From IMG/VR virus record IMGVR_UViG_3300028197_000030, positions 1-44,399 of that record: a stretch of DNA of 44,399 nucleotides. One strand, 5' to 3'. The translations under genes and the position numbers were made by a program. The notes below the pieces were generated by a model. That model saw only the letters and a program-made list of their open reading frames with translations, did not search any database and had not been told where the DNA came from. Of this stretch, positions 1 through 5,510 are shown piece by piece (positions within the stretch are counted from its first letter, which is position 1; the number at the start of each line of letters is the position of its first letter). Source of the stretch: a virus.

Positions 1-1
1 G

Positions 2-451
2 ACACCACCAAGCAGAAAGAGCTGCTACAACTTCCGAGTGACGGAGATCAATCGTGTTCTTGACGGTGATACTATCGATGTCACTATTGACCTCGGGTTT
101 GATTTATACAAGAAGGAAAGAGTTAGAGTTGCTGGAGTTGATACGCCAGAGAAGAGAACGAGAAATCTAGAGGAGAAAGCACTTGGAATCGACGCAACAA
201 ACTGGCTCAAAAAGAAACTCGAAGGCACGTTGGCTGGTGATGATGAGTTGTCTGTTAGGACTGAACTTGTTGGTGGCACTGGGAAATACGGCCGTCTTCT
301 GGGTTGGCTTTACATTGGGGACGACAGTGTGTCCCTTAACGAGCAAATGATTACAGAAGGATATGCTCACGCATATGATGGTGGCACTAAAGATATGAAT
401 CTTGAAGCACTTCGTGTTATTCGTAGAGAACATGGTACGCTTGTTGAATAA
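2..451 (+). CDS. Thermonuclease-like (SNase family) protein, 5' end cut off by window
   Basis: The protein resembles staphylococcal nuclease, a Ca-dependent phosphodiesterase. The core motifs are present: DGDTIDV (the metal-binding Asp region), RVRVAGVDTPE (the Arg plus Asp-Thr-Pro-Glu catalytic block) and GKYGRLLGWLYI (the second catalytic Arg). The frame is open to the left edge with no stop. A GTG at 38 could serve as a start, but homologues usually have a few residues before that point and the frame reads YNFR just upstream, so the true start probably lies outside the window. Such proteins are common in T4-like cyanophages; a role in host DNA breakdown is inferred. Confidence 0.85.
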   Translation, partial: TPPSRKSCYNFRVTEINRVLDGDTIDVTIDLGFDLYKKERVRVAGVDTPEKRTRNLEEKALGIDATNWLKKKLEGTLAGDDELSVRTELVGGTGKYGRLLGWLYIGDDSVSLNEQMITEGYAHAYDGGTKDMNLEALRVIRREHGTLVE

Positions 452-485
452 ATTATAAAGAAATAATAGGGATCCTATACATCTC

Positions 486-514
486 TTGACATTTGCCATC
501 CGACCTCCTATAAT
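486..514 (+). promoter_or_regulatory. Consensus sigma-70 promoter upstream of tRNA-Ser
   Basis: TTGACA at 486-491 and TATAAT at 509-514 are separated by exactly 17 bases. Both hexamers match the bacterial consensus perfectly. Transcription would start near 521 and run into tRNA-Ser and the following small genes. This is a host-polymerase (early) type promoter. Confidence 0.88.
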
Positions 515-531
515 ATGGGGGTTCAATCAAT

Positions 532-618
532 GGAAGAGTGGTCGAGTGGTTTATGGCTCTGGTCTTGAAAACCAGCGTGCCTGCAAGGGCACCGGAGGTT
601 CGAATCCTCTCTCTTCCG
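532..618 (+). tRNA. tRNA-Ser (anticodon TGA)
   Basis: A seven-pair acceptor stem (GGAAGAG with CTCTTCC), an anticodon stem CTGGT/ACCAG with loop CTTGAAA, a long variable arm and a T arm with TTCGAAT support a class II serine tRNA. CCA is not encoded. It begins 18 bases after a perfect promoter. Confidence 0.95.
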
Positions 619-636
619 TTTTTTACAACTGCACAT

Positions 637-810
637 ATGAAAATTAATCTGTGGTATTGTCAAAGTATAAAAAATTGGAGATGGACATTAACTGATGATG
701 TCACATATTCAATGCAAGAATCTGGTCAACAACCATTTTTACGAGATGCAATGAATGATGTTGCTACTACAGTTGAATATATTTTGGAATGTGATCAAGA
801 TACGTTATGA
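637..810 (+). CDS. Small conserved cyanophage protein, unknown function
   Basis: This encodes 57 residues starting at the first ATG after tRNA-Ser. It is rich in Trp and acidic residues (WRWTLTDDV near the N terminus, ECDQDTL at the C terminus). No domain is recognised. Its stop overlaps the start of the next gene (ATGA), which suggests translational coupling. Similar short proteins occur in early regions of cyanomyoviruses, but no function can be read from the sequence. Confidence 0.6.
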   Translation: MKINLWYCQSIKNWRWTLTDDVTYSMQESGQQPFLRDAMNDVATTVEYILECDQDTL

Positions 811-956
811 AAATGTGGGAGACAAAATGTGTTGAGTGTGGTAAAATGTTTCCAGCTAATCAATGCCCTCAGGTTGGATGCTATGTCCAGTCCGAGAAAA
901 GATACAAAAATTCGTTATGTAAACCTTGTTGGGTATTGCATGTTAAGGGGAATTAA
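807..956 (+). CDS. Small Cys-rich protein (possible zinc ribbon) ending inside tRNA-Ala
   Basis: The 49-residue protein has six cysteines in three pairs: CVEC at 8-11, CPQVGC at 20-25 and CKPC at 38-41. This suggests metal binding, perhaps a zinc ribbon. The ATG overlaps the previous stop (ATGA). The stop codon TAA at 954-956 is formed by nucleotides 8-10 of tRNA-Ala, so the gene and the tRNA overlap by 10 bases. No specific family is recognised. Confidence 0.65.
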   Translation: MKMWETKCVECGKMFPANQCPQVGCYVQSEKRYKNSLCKPCWVLHVKGN

Positions 957-1019
957 CTCAGCTGGTAGAGTGCCTGCTTTGCAAGCAGGATGTCAGGAGT
1001 TCGAGTCTCCTATTCTCCA
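947..1019 (+). tRNA. tRNA-Ala (anticodon TGC)
   Basis: The acceptor stem GGGGAAT pairs with ATTCTCC (one G-U). The anticodon stem CCTGC/GCAGG encloses the loop TTTGCAA. The T arm contains TTCGAGT and the discriminator base is A, without encoded CCA. Its first ten bases overlap the end of the upstream Cys-rich gene. Confidence 0.95.
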
Positions 1020-1045
1020 TTTCCTCAATTGAGGACTTAAATTTT

Positions 1046-1639
1046 ATGAGGACTATGATTAAAACAATTTTAGGTGCTAGTATTTTTGCGGGTGCTATTG
1101 TAACTACACCTAATATAAACCAAAACTCGCCTAATACTGTATCAGAACCAATTAAAATTCCTGTAGTTCAATATGAAGCTTCATGGAAATGTCCTAGTTG
1201 TTCTGATTCTGAAAAATATGTTCTTGTACAACTTCAAGAACGAACAAAAATTTCTGATAAGAATGCTCTTGCCACACTGATGGGAAACATCAAGCAGGAG
1301 AGTAAGTTCATCTCTAACATCTGTGAGGGTGGTGCCCGCGTCTCCTACACTGAGTGTACGAGTGGTGGGTATGGTTTGATCCAGTGGACTTCTATTGGAC
1401 GTTATAAAGCTCTTGGTAACTTTTGTGCCAGGTTCTCTTGTGACCCATCTTCACTTGAAGGTCAAACTCGTTACATGATTAACGAACCAATCTTCCAACG
1501 TGTCCTCCCTGAGTTTGAAGGTCATGGAGACACCATTCCTCAGTACATGACACATGCATACTACTGGTTGGGATGGGGCATTAAAGGTAACCGAGAGGTT
1601 TATGCATATGATTACAAATCTAAAATGATACTAGTATGA
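1046..1639 (+). CDS. Tail-lysozyme-type protein with hydrophobic N terminus
   Basis: The protein has 197 residues. Residues 4-20 form a hydrophobic segment that could be a signal peptide or anchor. Residues 78-120 match the phage tail lysozyme family (Phage_lysozyme2): GNIKQESKF, with candidate catalytic Glu85, followed by GGYGLIQWTSIGRY. Such domains cleave peptidoglycan glycan strands. An exported, cell-wall-acting enzyme is inferred, perhaps in lysis. ATG1046 follows GAGGA at a long spacing; ATG1055 is an alternative with AGGA very close. The stop overlaps the next start (ATGA). It sits in an early tRNA-rich block, not with tail genes, which argues for a function other than virion entry. 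Confidence 0.75.
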   Translation: MRTMIKTILGASIFAGAIVTTPNINQNSPNTVSEPIKIPVVQYEASWKCPSCSDSEKYVLVQLQERTKISDKNALATLMGNIKQESKFISNICEGGARVSYTECTSGGYGLIQWTSIGRYKALGNFCARFSCDPSSLEGQTRYMINEPIFQRVLPEFEGHGDTIPQYMTHAYYWLGWGIKGNREVYAYDYKSKMILV

Positions 1640-1863
1640 TTTTAAGAAACAATGAAGATTGGCGTTATAGTAATGATCGTATGGAGTTGAGACAAAAAAT
1701 TTATCAACTTTTACTGACCAGATTTGGTTCTCAAATTAACGATAATGGAGAACCAATATATAGTATGCAGTCAATAACAGAGTGCTCCCATGATTGGGTA
1801 TCACAGGGAAATGTAAAGACTGACGGAATAATTAAATATTTTAAAGCATACTATGCCGGATAA
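1636..1863 (+). CDS. Hypothetical small protein
   Basis: This 75-residue protein overlaps the lysozyme-type gene by four bases (ATGA) and the next gene by eleven. It is a soluble, mixed-charge protein with several Tyr and Trp residues and one Cys (TECSHDW). No family is recognised. The tight overlaps on both sides support it as a real member of the operon. Confidence 0.6.
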   Translation: MILRNNEDWRYSNDRMELRQKIYQLLLTRFGSQINDNGEPIYSMQSITECSHDWVSQGNVKTDGIIKYFKAYYAG

Positions 1864-2053
1864 AAAATATCAATTTGGTGGACTTGACAGACATCCTGTT
1901 AATATACTAAGATTGATTAGTGAACTTGAGGGATCTTCTCAACTCCTCAAGTACATGGGATTTAAAGACGATATGGAAACGCTTGACACAATGAAGAAAA
2001 TATACTATAGTATGTACTTCAAACTCAAACGAGAACAAAATAAGACTCAGTAG
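1853..2053 (+). CDS. Hypothetical small protein ending inside tRNA-Arg
   Basis: The 66-residue protein is helical and charged, with a Lys/Arg-rich C terminus (FKLKREQNKTQ). Its TAG stop at 2051-2053 is formed by nucleotides 8-10 of tRNA-Arg, the same arrangement as the Cys-rich gene with tRNA-Ala. The start overlaps the previous gene. No domain is recognised. Confidence 0.6.
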   Translation: MPDKKYQFGGLDRHPVNILRLISELEGSSQLLKYMGFKDDMETLDTMKKIYYSMYFKLKREQNKTQ

Positions 2054-2116
2054 CTCAGTGGACAGAGCAACTGCCTTCTAAGCAGTCGGTCGTTGGTTCG
2101 ACCCCAACCTGAGTCG
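2044..2116 (+). tRNA. tRNA-Arg (anticodon TCT)
   Basis: The acceptor GACTCAG pairs with CTGAGTC. The anticodon arm ACTGC-CTTCTAA-GCAGT gives TCT, reading AGA and AGG. The T stem is GTTGG/CCAAC. The first ten bases overlap the end of the upstream gene. Codon AGA is frequent in this phage's virion genes, a plausible reason to carry it. Confidence 0.95.
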
Positions 2117-2138
2117 TTGGTCTTTCTAGACCTTTTAA

Positions 2139-2210
2139 TCCTTCTTAGCTCAGCGGTAGAGCGAGCGACTGTTAATCGCTTGGTCCCTGGTTCGAATCCA
2201 GGAGAGGGAG
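2139..2210 (+). tRNA. tRNA-Asn (anticodon GTT)
   Basis: The acceptor TCCTTCT pairs with AGAGGGA. The anticodon arm AGCGA-CTGTTAA-TCGCT and T arm CCTGG-TTCGAAT-CCAGG are complete. Confidence 0.94.
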
Positions 2211-2212
2211 TT

Positions 2213-2294
2213 GGGTAGGTGTCCGAGTGGTTAATGGAGGTGGACTGTAAATCCACTGGCTCTGCCTACGTTGGTTCAAATCCAACCCTGCCCA
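2213..2294 (+). tRNA. tRNA-Tyr (anticodon GTA)
   Basis: The acceptor GGGTAGG pairs with CCTGCCC. The anticodon arm TGGA-CTGTAAA-TCCA gives GTA, and there is a long variable arm as expected for bacterial tRNA-Tyr. It starts three bases after tRNA-Asn, so the transcript must be processed to separate them. Confidence 0.94.
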
Positions 2295-2297
2295 TAC

Positions 2298-2369
2298 GCT
2301 CGAATAGCTCAGAGGTAGAGCACCTCCTTTACACGGAGATTGTCGGGGGTTCGATCCCCTCTTCGAGCA
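2298..2369 (+). tRNA. tRNA-Val (anticodon TAC)
   Basis: The acceptor GCTCGAA pairs perfectly with TTCGAGC. The anticodon arm CTCC-TTTACAC-GGAG gives TAC. The T stem is GGGGG/CCCCT with loop TTCGATC. It follows tRNA-Tyr by three bases. Confidence 0.94.
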
Positions 2370-2386
2370 TTAGTATCTTTTATACT

Positions 2387-2644
2387 ATGAATAAACAAAA
2401 AATTAAAGATCAACTACAAGAAATTAAAATAGAACTCGCATACATGAGGGGGTTACTTGTAAATGTTAGTAATCAGATGCAAGAGTTGCGGGAAGCAACT
2501 GGAGTCACATCCAACAAAACTGAAAAGTTGTCAATGCCCAAACTTTACGAGCATCCGTGGTACAAATATAAGCGGGAACAACTTGTCATTGATAGAAATT
2601 GTGACGGGCCCATCACAAAACCAAAAGAAGATATCAACCTTTAG
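2387..2644 (+). CDS. Hypothetical coiled-coil protein overlapping the next gene out of frame
   Basis: The predicted product has 85 residues. The first 40 residues look like a charged amphipathic helix (KIKDQLQEIKIELAYMRGLL). The last 182 bases are shared, in another frame, with the zinc-binding-type protein that starts at 2463. That protein is the better supported of the two, so this frame may be a short real gene whose 3' part is overprinted, or a chance frame. No family is recognised. Confidence 0.4.
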   Translation: MNKQKIKDQLQEIKIELAYMRGLLVNVSNQMQELREATGVTSNKTEKLSMPKLYEHPWYKYKREQLVIDRNCDGPITKPKEDINL

Positions 2645-2717
2645 TGAATCAGATCTTCATTATCAAGAACAAAGAAGACAACGAAAAGTTAAACGAATTA
2701 ATTTTGAGGAAAGGTGA
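2463..2717 (+). CDS. Small putative zinc-binding protein conserved in cyanophages
   Basis: The 84-residue protein starts with CKSCGKQLESHP and continues with SCQCPN, giving four cysteines (CxxC plus CxC) that could hold one zinc. A basic stretch at the C terminus (YQEQRRQRKVKRINFEER) could contact nucleic acid. From memory, the pattern of Cys-rich N terminus plus RRxRKVK-type tail recurs in T4-like phages; function is unknown. The stop overlaps the following ATG (TGATG). Confidence 0.72.
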   Translation: MLVIRCKSCGKQLESHPTKLKSCQCPNFTSIRGTNISGNNLSLIEIVTGPSQNQKKISTFSESDLHYQEQRRQRKVKRINFEER

Positions 2718-2914
2718 TGATTAACTTGGATGCTCGTTATCATGAATATTTACACACTAATAAATGCTTTACTATTGATGGAGCATGTGAAAAAGTGGTT
2801 GCATATGGGTGGACAGATAATGGTGTTGATATAAATGGATATTATGTATTGACAAAAAATTATAAATTGTACTATAATCTCAGTGAAAAATTTGAACGAA
2901 TCGAAAAAAATTAA
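2717..2914 (+). CDS. Hypothetical small protein upstream of talC
   Basis: The 65-residue protein starts at ATG2717, which overlaps the previous stop and lies just after the strong ribosome-binding sequence GAGGAAAGG; an in-frame GTG at 2714 is less likely. It contains many Tyr residues and ends directly against the talC start. No domain is recognised. It is probably cotranscribed with talC. Confidence 0.62.
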   Translation: MINLDARYHEYLHTNKCFTIDGACEKVVAYGWTDNGVDINGYYVLTKNYKLYYNLSEKFERIEKN

Positions 2915-3559
2915 ATGAAAATCTTTCTTGACACTGCCAACTACAACGAAATTGCTGATCGCTATGCTACTGGTCTTGTAGACGGTATCACTACCAATCC
3001 AACGTTGGTTCGTAAATCCGGTGTAAACTATCTTGACTTTATTAAAACATTATCATTTGATTTTTCATTTGAAAGTATCTCTGCTGAAGTTGATGGAGAT
3101 ACTTCTGATGAGATGATTGCTAATGCTCAAAAATTTATAGAAGTAGGACCTAATGTTACGATCAAACTTCCACTTACTCGTGAAGGTTTAGTAGCATGCA
3201 AATCCCTTACTGATGATGGTATTGAAACTAACGTTACATTGTGCTTCAGTGCTGCTCAAGCAGTGATGGCAGCGAAGGCAGGTGCCACATACATCTCACC
3301 CTTTGTAGGACGCATGAACGACAACTCACTCAGTGGTGTTGAACTTGTTCGTGCTATCTCTGGACTCTACTGTTCTCAGGGAGTACGTACCAGGATCCTT
3401 GCTGCCAGTTTGAGAGATGTTCATCATGTCTCACGTTGCTTCATGTATGGTGCTAGTGTATGTACGTTGCCACCAGCTGTGTTTGACAAAATGTATAACC
3501 ATGTGCTGACCGATTCTGGTCTGTCGATTTTTAAAAAAGATTTTAAAGAAATTACTTGA
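2915..3559 (+). CDS. talC: Transaldolase-like protein TalC
   Basis: The 214-residue protein matches the short TalC/MipB class of transaldolases. It has DGITTNPTL (residues 23-31), the Schiff-base lysine in TIKLP (Lys84), NVTLCFS, and YISPFVGRM near 145. Transaldolase exchanges a dihydroxyacetone unit between sugar phosphates in the pentose phosphate pathway. In cyanophages talC is a known auxiliary metabolic gene thought to steer host carbon toward NADPH and ribose for nucleotides, which fits the CP12-like and purine genes in this window. The ATG follows the previous stop with no gap. The TGA stop lies inside the -35 box of the next promoter. Confidence 0.95.
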   Translation: MKIFLDTANYNEIADRYATGLVDGITTNPTLVRKSGVNYLDFIKTLSFDFSFESISAEVDGDTSDEMIANAQKFIEVGPNVTIKLPLTREGLVACKSLTDDGIETNVTLCFSAAQAVMAAKAGATYISPFVGRMNDNSLSGVELVRAISGLYCSQGVRTRILAASLRDVHHVSRCFMYGASVCTLPPAVFDKMYNHVLTDSGLSIFKKDFKEIT

Positions 3560-3584
3560 CCATTTACTTCTCCGGTGGTATAAT
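3556..3584 (+). promoter_or_regulatory. Sigma-70 promoter upstream of tRNA-Pro
   Basis: TTGACC at 3556-3561 and TATAAT at 3579-3584 have a 17-base spacer. The talC stop codon TGA (3557-3559) is part of the -35 box. It should drive tRNA-Pro, the antitoxin-like gene and probably the following tRNAs. Confidence 0.85.
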
Positions 3585-3596
3585 ACTGGAGTCCTA

Positions 3597-3670
3597 CGGG
3601 GTGTAGCGCAGCTTGGTAGCGCGCCTGCTTTGGGAGCAGGATGTCGCAGGTTCAAATCCTGTCACCCCGA
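3597..3670 (+). tRNA. tRNA-Pro (anticodon TGG)
   Basis: The acceptor CGGGGTG pairs with CACCCCG. The anticodon arm CCTGC-TTTGGGA-GCAGG gives TGG. The T arm has TTCAAAT. It starts 12 bases after the -10 box. Confidence 0.95.
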
Positions 3671-3688
3671 TTGTTTTTATTTAAACCT

Positions 3689-3862
3689 ATGGAAATTTTT
3701 ACCATCAAAGAATATCAAGAACGTTGGGATGAATTAATAGAACGAGTGGAAAATGGAGAGACACTCGGTATTGTAAATGAAGATGGTAAAGCAGCAGTTC
3801 TAATGCCAGTTAAAGATGATACTATACAAATATACACGGACTTAAATAATGAAGCTCAGTAA
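3689..3862 (+). CDS. Phd/YefM-like antitoxin, no toxin partner visible
   Basis: The 57-residue protein resembles the N-terminal DNA-binding half of Phd/YefM antitoxins: MEIFTIKEYQERWDELIERV (beta strand, then helix), then NGETLGIVNEDGKAAVLMPV, the usual two strands with a Gly turn. Antitoxins of this family bind operator DNA and neutralise RelE/Doc-type toxins through a C-terminal tail, which is short here. No toxin gene lies on either side, only tRNAs. It may counter a host toxin or act as a repressor; both ideas are inference. Confidence 0.7.
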   Translation: MEIFTIKEYQERWDELIERVENGETLGIVNEDGKAAVLMPVKDDTIQIYTDLNNEAQ

Positions 3863-3872
3863 CCTATCATCT

Positions 3873-3944
3873 GGGACTATCGCATATTGGTTAATGCCCA
3901 CTGCTTATAACGGTGTGAACCGGGTTCAATTCCCGGTAGTCCTA
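3873..3944 (+). tRNA. tRNA-Ile (anticodon TAT)
   Basis: The acceptor GGGACTA pairs with TAGTCCT (first pair G-U). The D stem is GCAT/ATGC. The anticodon arm CACTG-CTTATAA-CGGTG (one G-U) has anticodon TAT, and the T arm is CCGGG-TTCAATT-CCCGG. A TAT anticodon reads AUA directly; bacteria normally read AUA with a CAT anticodon modified to lysidine, so this tRNA is unusual. Confidence 0.82.
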
Positions 3945-3947
3945 TTT

Positions 3948-4020
3948 GCTTCCTTAGCAATCTGGTGAATGCAGCAAACTCATAATTTGCCTAAGGTGAG
4001 TTCGATCCTCACAGGAAGCA
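3948..4020 (+). tRNA. tRNA with anticodon CAT (Met, or lysidine-type Ile)
   Basis: The acceptor GCTTCCT pairs with AGGAAGC, and the anticodon arm GCAAA-CTCATAA-TTTGC gives CAT. The T arm is GTGAG-TTCGATC-CTCAC. The D stem is short (GCA/TGC). The first acceptor pair is G-C, so initiator identity is unlikely. Elongator Met is the simplest reading, but a lysidine-modified Ile tRNA cannot be excluded by eye. Confidence 0.85.
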
Positions 4021-4054
4021 TGTCCTTATTGGACAACCTAAATATTTCAACCCT

Positions 4055-4126
4055 GCCATTCTAGCTCAGTGGTAGAGCAGGGCTTTTGTAAAGCTCAGGT
4101 CGCAGGTTCAAATCCTGTGAATGGCT
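4055..4126 (+). tRNA. tRNA-Thr (anticodon TGT)
   Basis: The acceptor GCCATTC pairs with GAATGGC. The anticodon arm GGGCT-TTTGTAA-AGCTC gives TGT. The T arm is GCAGG-TTCAAAT-CCTGT. A CTAAATA motif at 4038-4044 just upstream resembles a weak late promoter. Confidence 0.94.
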
Positions 4127-4361
4127 TAGTCTCGGGATGACTTAAAAAACGCCCTGGTCGGGATGGTCAATTGACCCTCGGGTTTCTAGTTTATCCTTAA
4201 AAACTAGTGGTGCGGGTGCTTCGTTGCCGCCTGGTTTCTATATTCCAGTTAAAGATGTAGTGGTGGATCCAAACGACCCCTTCCGTGTGGTTGATTTCCT
4301 GTTTACAACTAAAACTAAAACAGGTGGCGAGCCTGCTCTGGGGGATGACTCCCCCTTCCTC
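4127..4361 (+). other. Structured inter-tRNA spacer with protein-like open frame
   Basis: This 235-base spacer between tRNA-Thr and tRNA-Leu is GC-richer than its neighbours. It holds a perfect 12-base palindrome at 4165-4176, a 7-bp hairpin at 4186-4207 (CTAGTTT/AAACTAG), another at 4298-4324 (CCTGTTT/AAACAGG) and a GC hairpin at 4340-4355. One plus-strand frame is open from 4146 and reads protein-like (YIPVKDVVVDPNDPFRVV), but it has no ATG and runs through tRNA-Leu. The spacer could be a structured RNA or the remnant of a transferred gene; no gene is called. Confidence 0.4.
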
Positions 4362-4443
4362 GCACGTATGGCGGAATCGGTAGACGCGCTGGTTTTAGGT
4401 ACCAGTGGGGCAACCCGTGAAGGTTCAAGTCCTTTTACGTGCA
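4362..4443 (+). tRNA. tRNA-Leu (anticodon TAG)
   Basis: The acceptor GCACGTA pairs perfectly with TACGTGC. The anticodon arm CTGGT-TTTAGGT-ACCAG gives TAG, and a variable arm (GGGGCAACCC) marks a class II tRNA. The discriminator is A, as in leucine tRNAs. Confidence 0.95.
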
Positions 4444-4461
4444 TTACTATTTTAAATTTTT

Positions 4462-5136
4462 ATGAAAAAACTATTACTTTCCATTATTGGGTGTGCGGCA
4501 CTTAGTGGTTCTGCCTTCGCAGAACCACTTAAAGAATCCGAATACTTTACTAATCATTCTATGGGATGTATGCTTCTCCAGGAATGTACAGATGGAATCA
4601 AAGAAGTCACTAATCTTTTGGATATTTCTGGTCAGTATCCCAATACTGATTCTTTTTATCCTATTGCTAATGAGTTCAACTCAATGCTCTCTTCCCTTAA
4701 CACAATCGGAGTTAAGGTGTTTTTAGCAGATGAAAAATATTTTCCTGTAGGACATCGTGGTGTTTATCACACTGTAGGAAATAACTTCTTCTTGAACAAG
4801 ACATTTATGAGTCGTCCTGGTGTACTCATGAGTGTAATGCGTCATGAAGGATGGCACGCTGCACAAGATTGTATGGCAGGAACGATTGATAACTCACTCA
4901 TTGCTATTATTATGCCCGAAGATTCAGTTCCTATGTTGTGGCAAGAGATGGTAAAGCGGACATATATGATGCAACCATCTGCAATTCCATGGGAGAAGGA
5001 AGCAATGTGGGCAGGTAAGACTGAAAACATGACAATGAATGCTCTTGCATCATGTGCTCGTGGTACAATGTGGGCGGACTATGAACCGACACCAATGACC
5101 CGTGAATGGCTTATGAAGAATGGTTATATCGATTGA
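4462..5136 (+). CDS. Secreted protein with HExxH motif (putative metalloprotease)
   Basis: The 224-residue protein has a clear signal peptide: KK, a hydrophobic core and AFA cleavage after residue 20. HEGWH at residues 128-132 fits the zinc-binding HExxH motif of metalloproteases, with the Trp-flanked Cys137 close by. Mature Cys residues (36, 42, 137 and one in ASCARG) could form disulfides, which fits a periplasmic location. Periplasmic proteolysis or envelope remodelling is inferred; the third zinc ligand cannot be assigned by eye. The TGA stop is part of the -35 box of the next promoter. Confidence 0.7.
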   Translation: MKKLLLSIIGCAALSGSAFAEPLKESEYFTNHSMGCMLLQECTDGIKEVTNLLDISGQYPNTDSFYPIANEFNSMLSSLNTIGVKVFLADEKYFPVGHRGVYHTVGNNFFLNKTFMSRPGVLMSVMRHEGWHAAQDCMAGTIDNSLIAIIMPEDSVPMLWQEMVKRTYMMQPSAIPWEKEAMWAGKTENMTMNALASCARGTMWADYEPTPMTREWLMKNGYID

Positions 5137-5161
5137 CAGATGACCCAAAATCCTCTATAAT
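5133..5161 (+). promoter_or_regulatory. Consensus sigma-70 promoter overlapping the HExxH gene stop
   Basis: TTGACA at 5133-5138 and TATAAT at 5156-5161 have a 17-base spacer; both match the consensus. The upstream stop TGA (5134-5136) is inside the -35 box. It drives the small gene at 5184 and tRNA-Gly. Confidence 0.9.
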
Positions 5162-5183
5162 AGATATGTTCAGAAAGAATTCA

Positions 5184-5417
5184 ATGACAACTAAAGTTAA
5201 CTGGTCACATGAGTATTCAAAACAGCGCAAAGATCGTATGCAAGATGCAATCGATGATTATCTCAACGATGATAAAGTATCAGCACGACAAACGTATGAA
5301 GAGATGCTATCTGGCATCGATGATGTGATTAACTATCACAAGATAAGTATGGAACGTGCAGTTGAGTTAAAATCTCTTATGTTAGGACATCGTGAAATAG
5401 ATTTCATTCAGGAGTAA
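5184..5417 (+). CDS. Hypothetical small helical protein
   Basis: The product has 77 residues if it starts at ATG5184, which follows AGAAAG. An in-frame ATG at 5166 lies only 5 bases beyond the -10 box and so upstream of the probable transcript start; it is rejected. The protein is charged and mostly helical (MQDAIDDYLNDDKVSARQTY). No family is recognised. It ends 8 bases before tRNA-Gly. Confidence 0.62.
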   Translation: MTTKVNWSHEYSKQRKDRMQDAIDDYLNDDKVSARQTYEEMLSGIDDVINYHKISMERAVELKSLMLGHREIDFIQE

Positions 5418-5425
5418 CCCTCCTC

Positions 5426-5497
5426 GCGGGTATAGTTCAGTGGTAGAACGCGATCTTTCCAAGTTCGATGTCGCAGGTTCGAATCCTGTTACCCGCT
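5426..5497 (+). tRNA. tRNA-Gly (anticodon TCC)
   Basis: The acceptor GCGGGTA pairs with TACCCGC. The T arm is GCAGG-TTCGAAT-CCTGT. The anticodon arm CGATC-TTTCCAA-GTTCG carries one T-T mismatch but gives TCC. The mismatch is the only irregularity. Confidence 0.9.
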
Positions 5498-5510
5498 TCG
5501 GGAAACCGTA

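Noticed and set aside
25-526. Minus-strand open frames opposite the nuclease-like gene
   Set aside because: They are antisense to a well-supported SNase frame, show no family pattern and have no promoter or ribosome-binding site.
4224-4505. A 93-codon plus-strand frame across tRNA-Leu
   Set aside because: It starts with TTG, has no ribosome-binding site and runs through a complete tRNA and into the secreted-protein gene. Only its first part looks protein-like, so it is described as a spacer.
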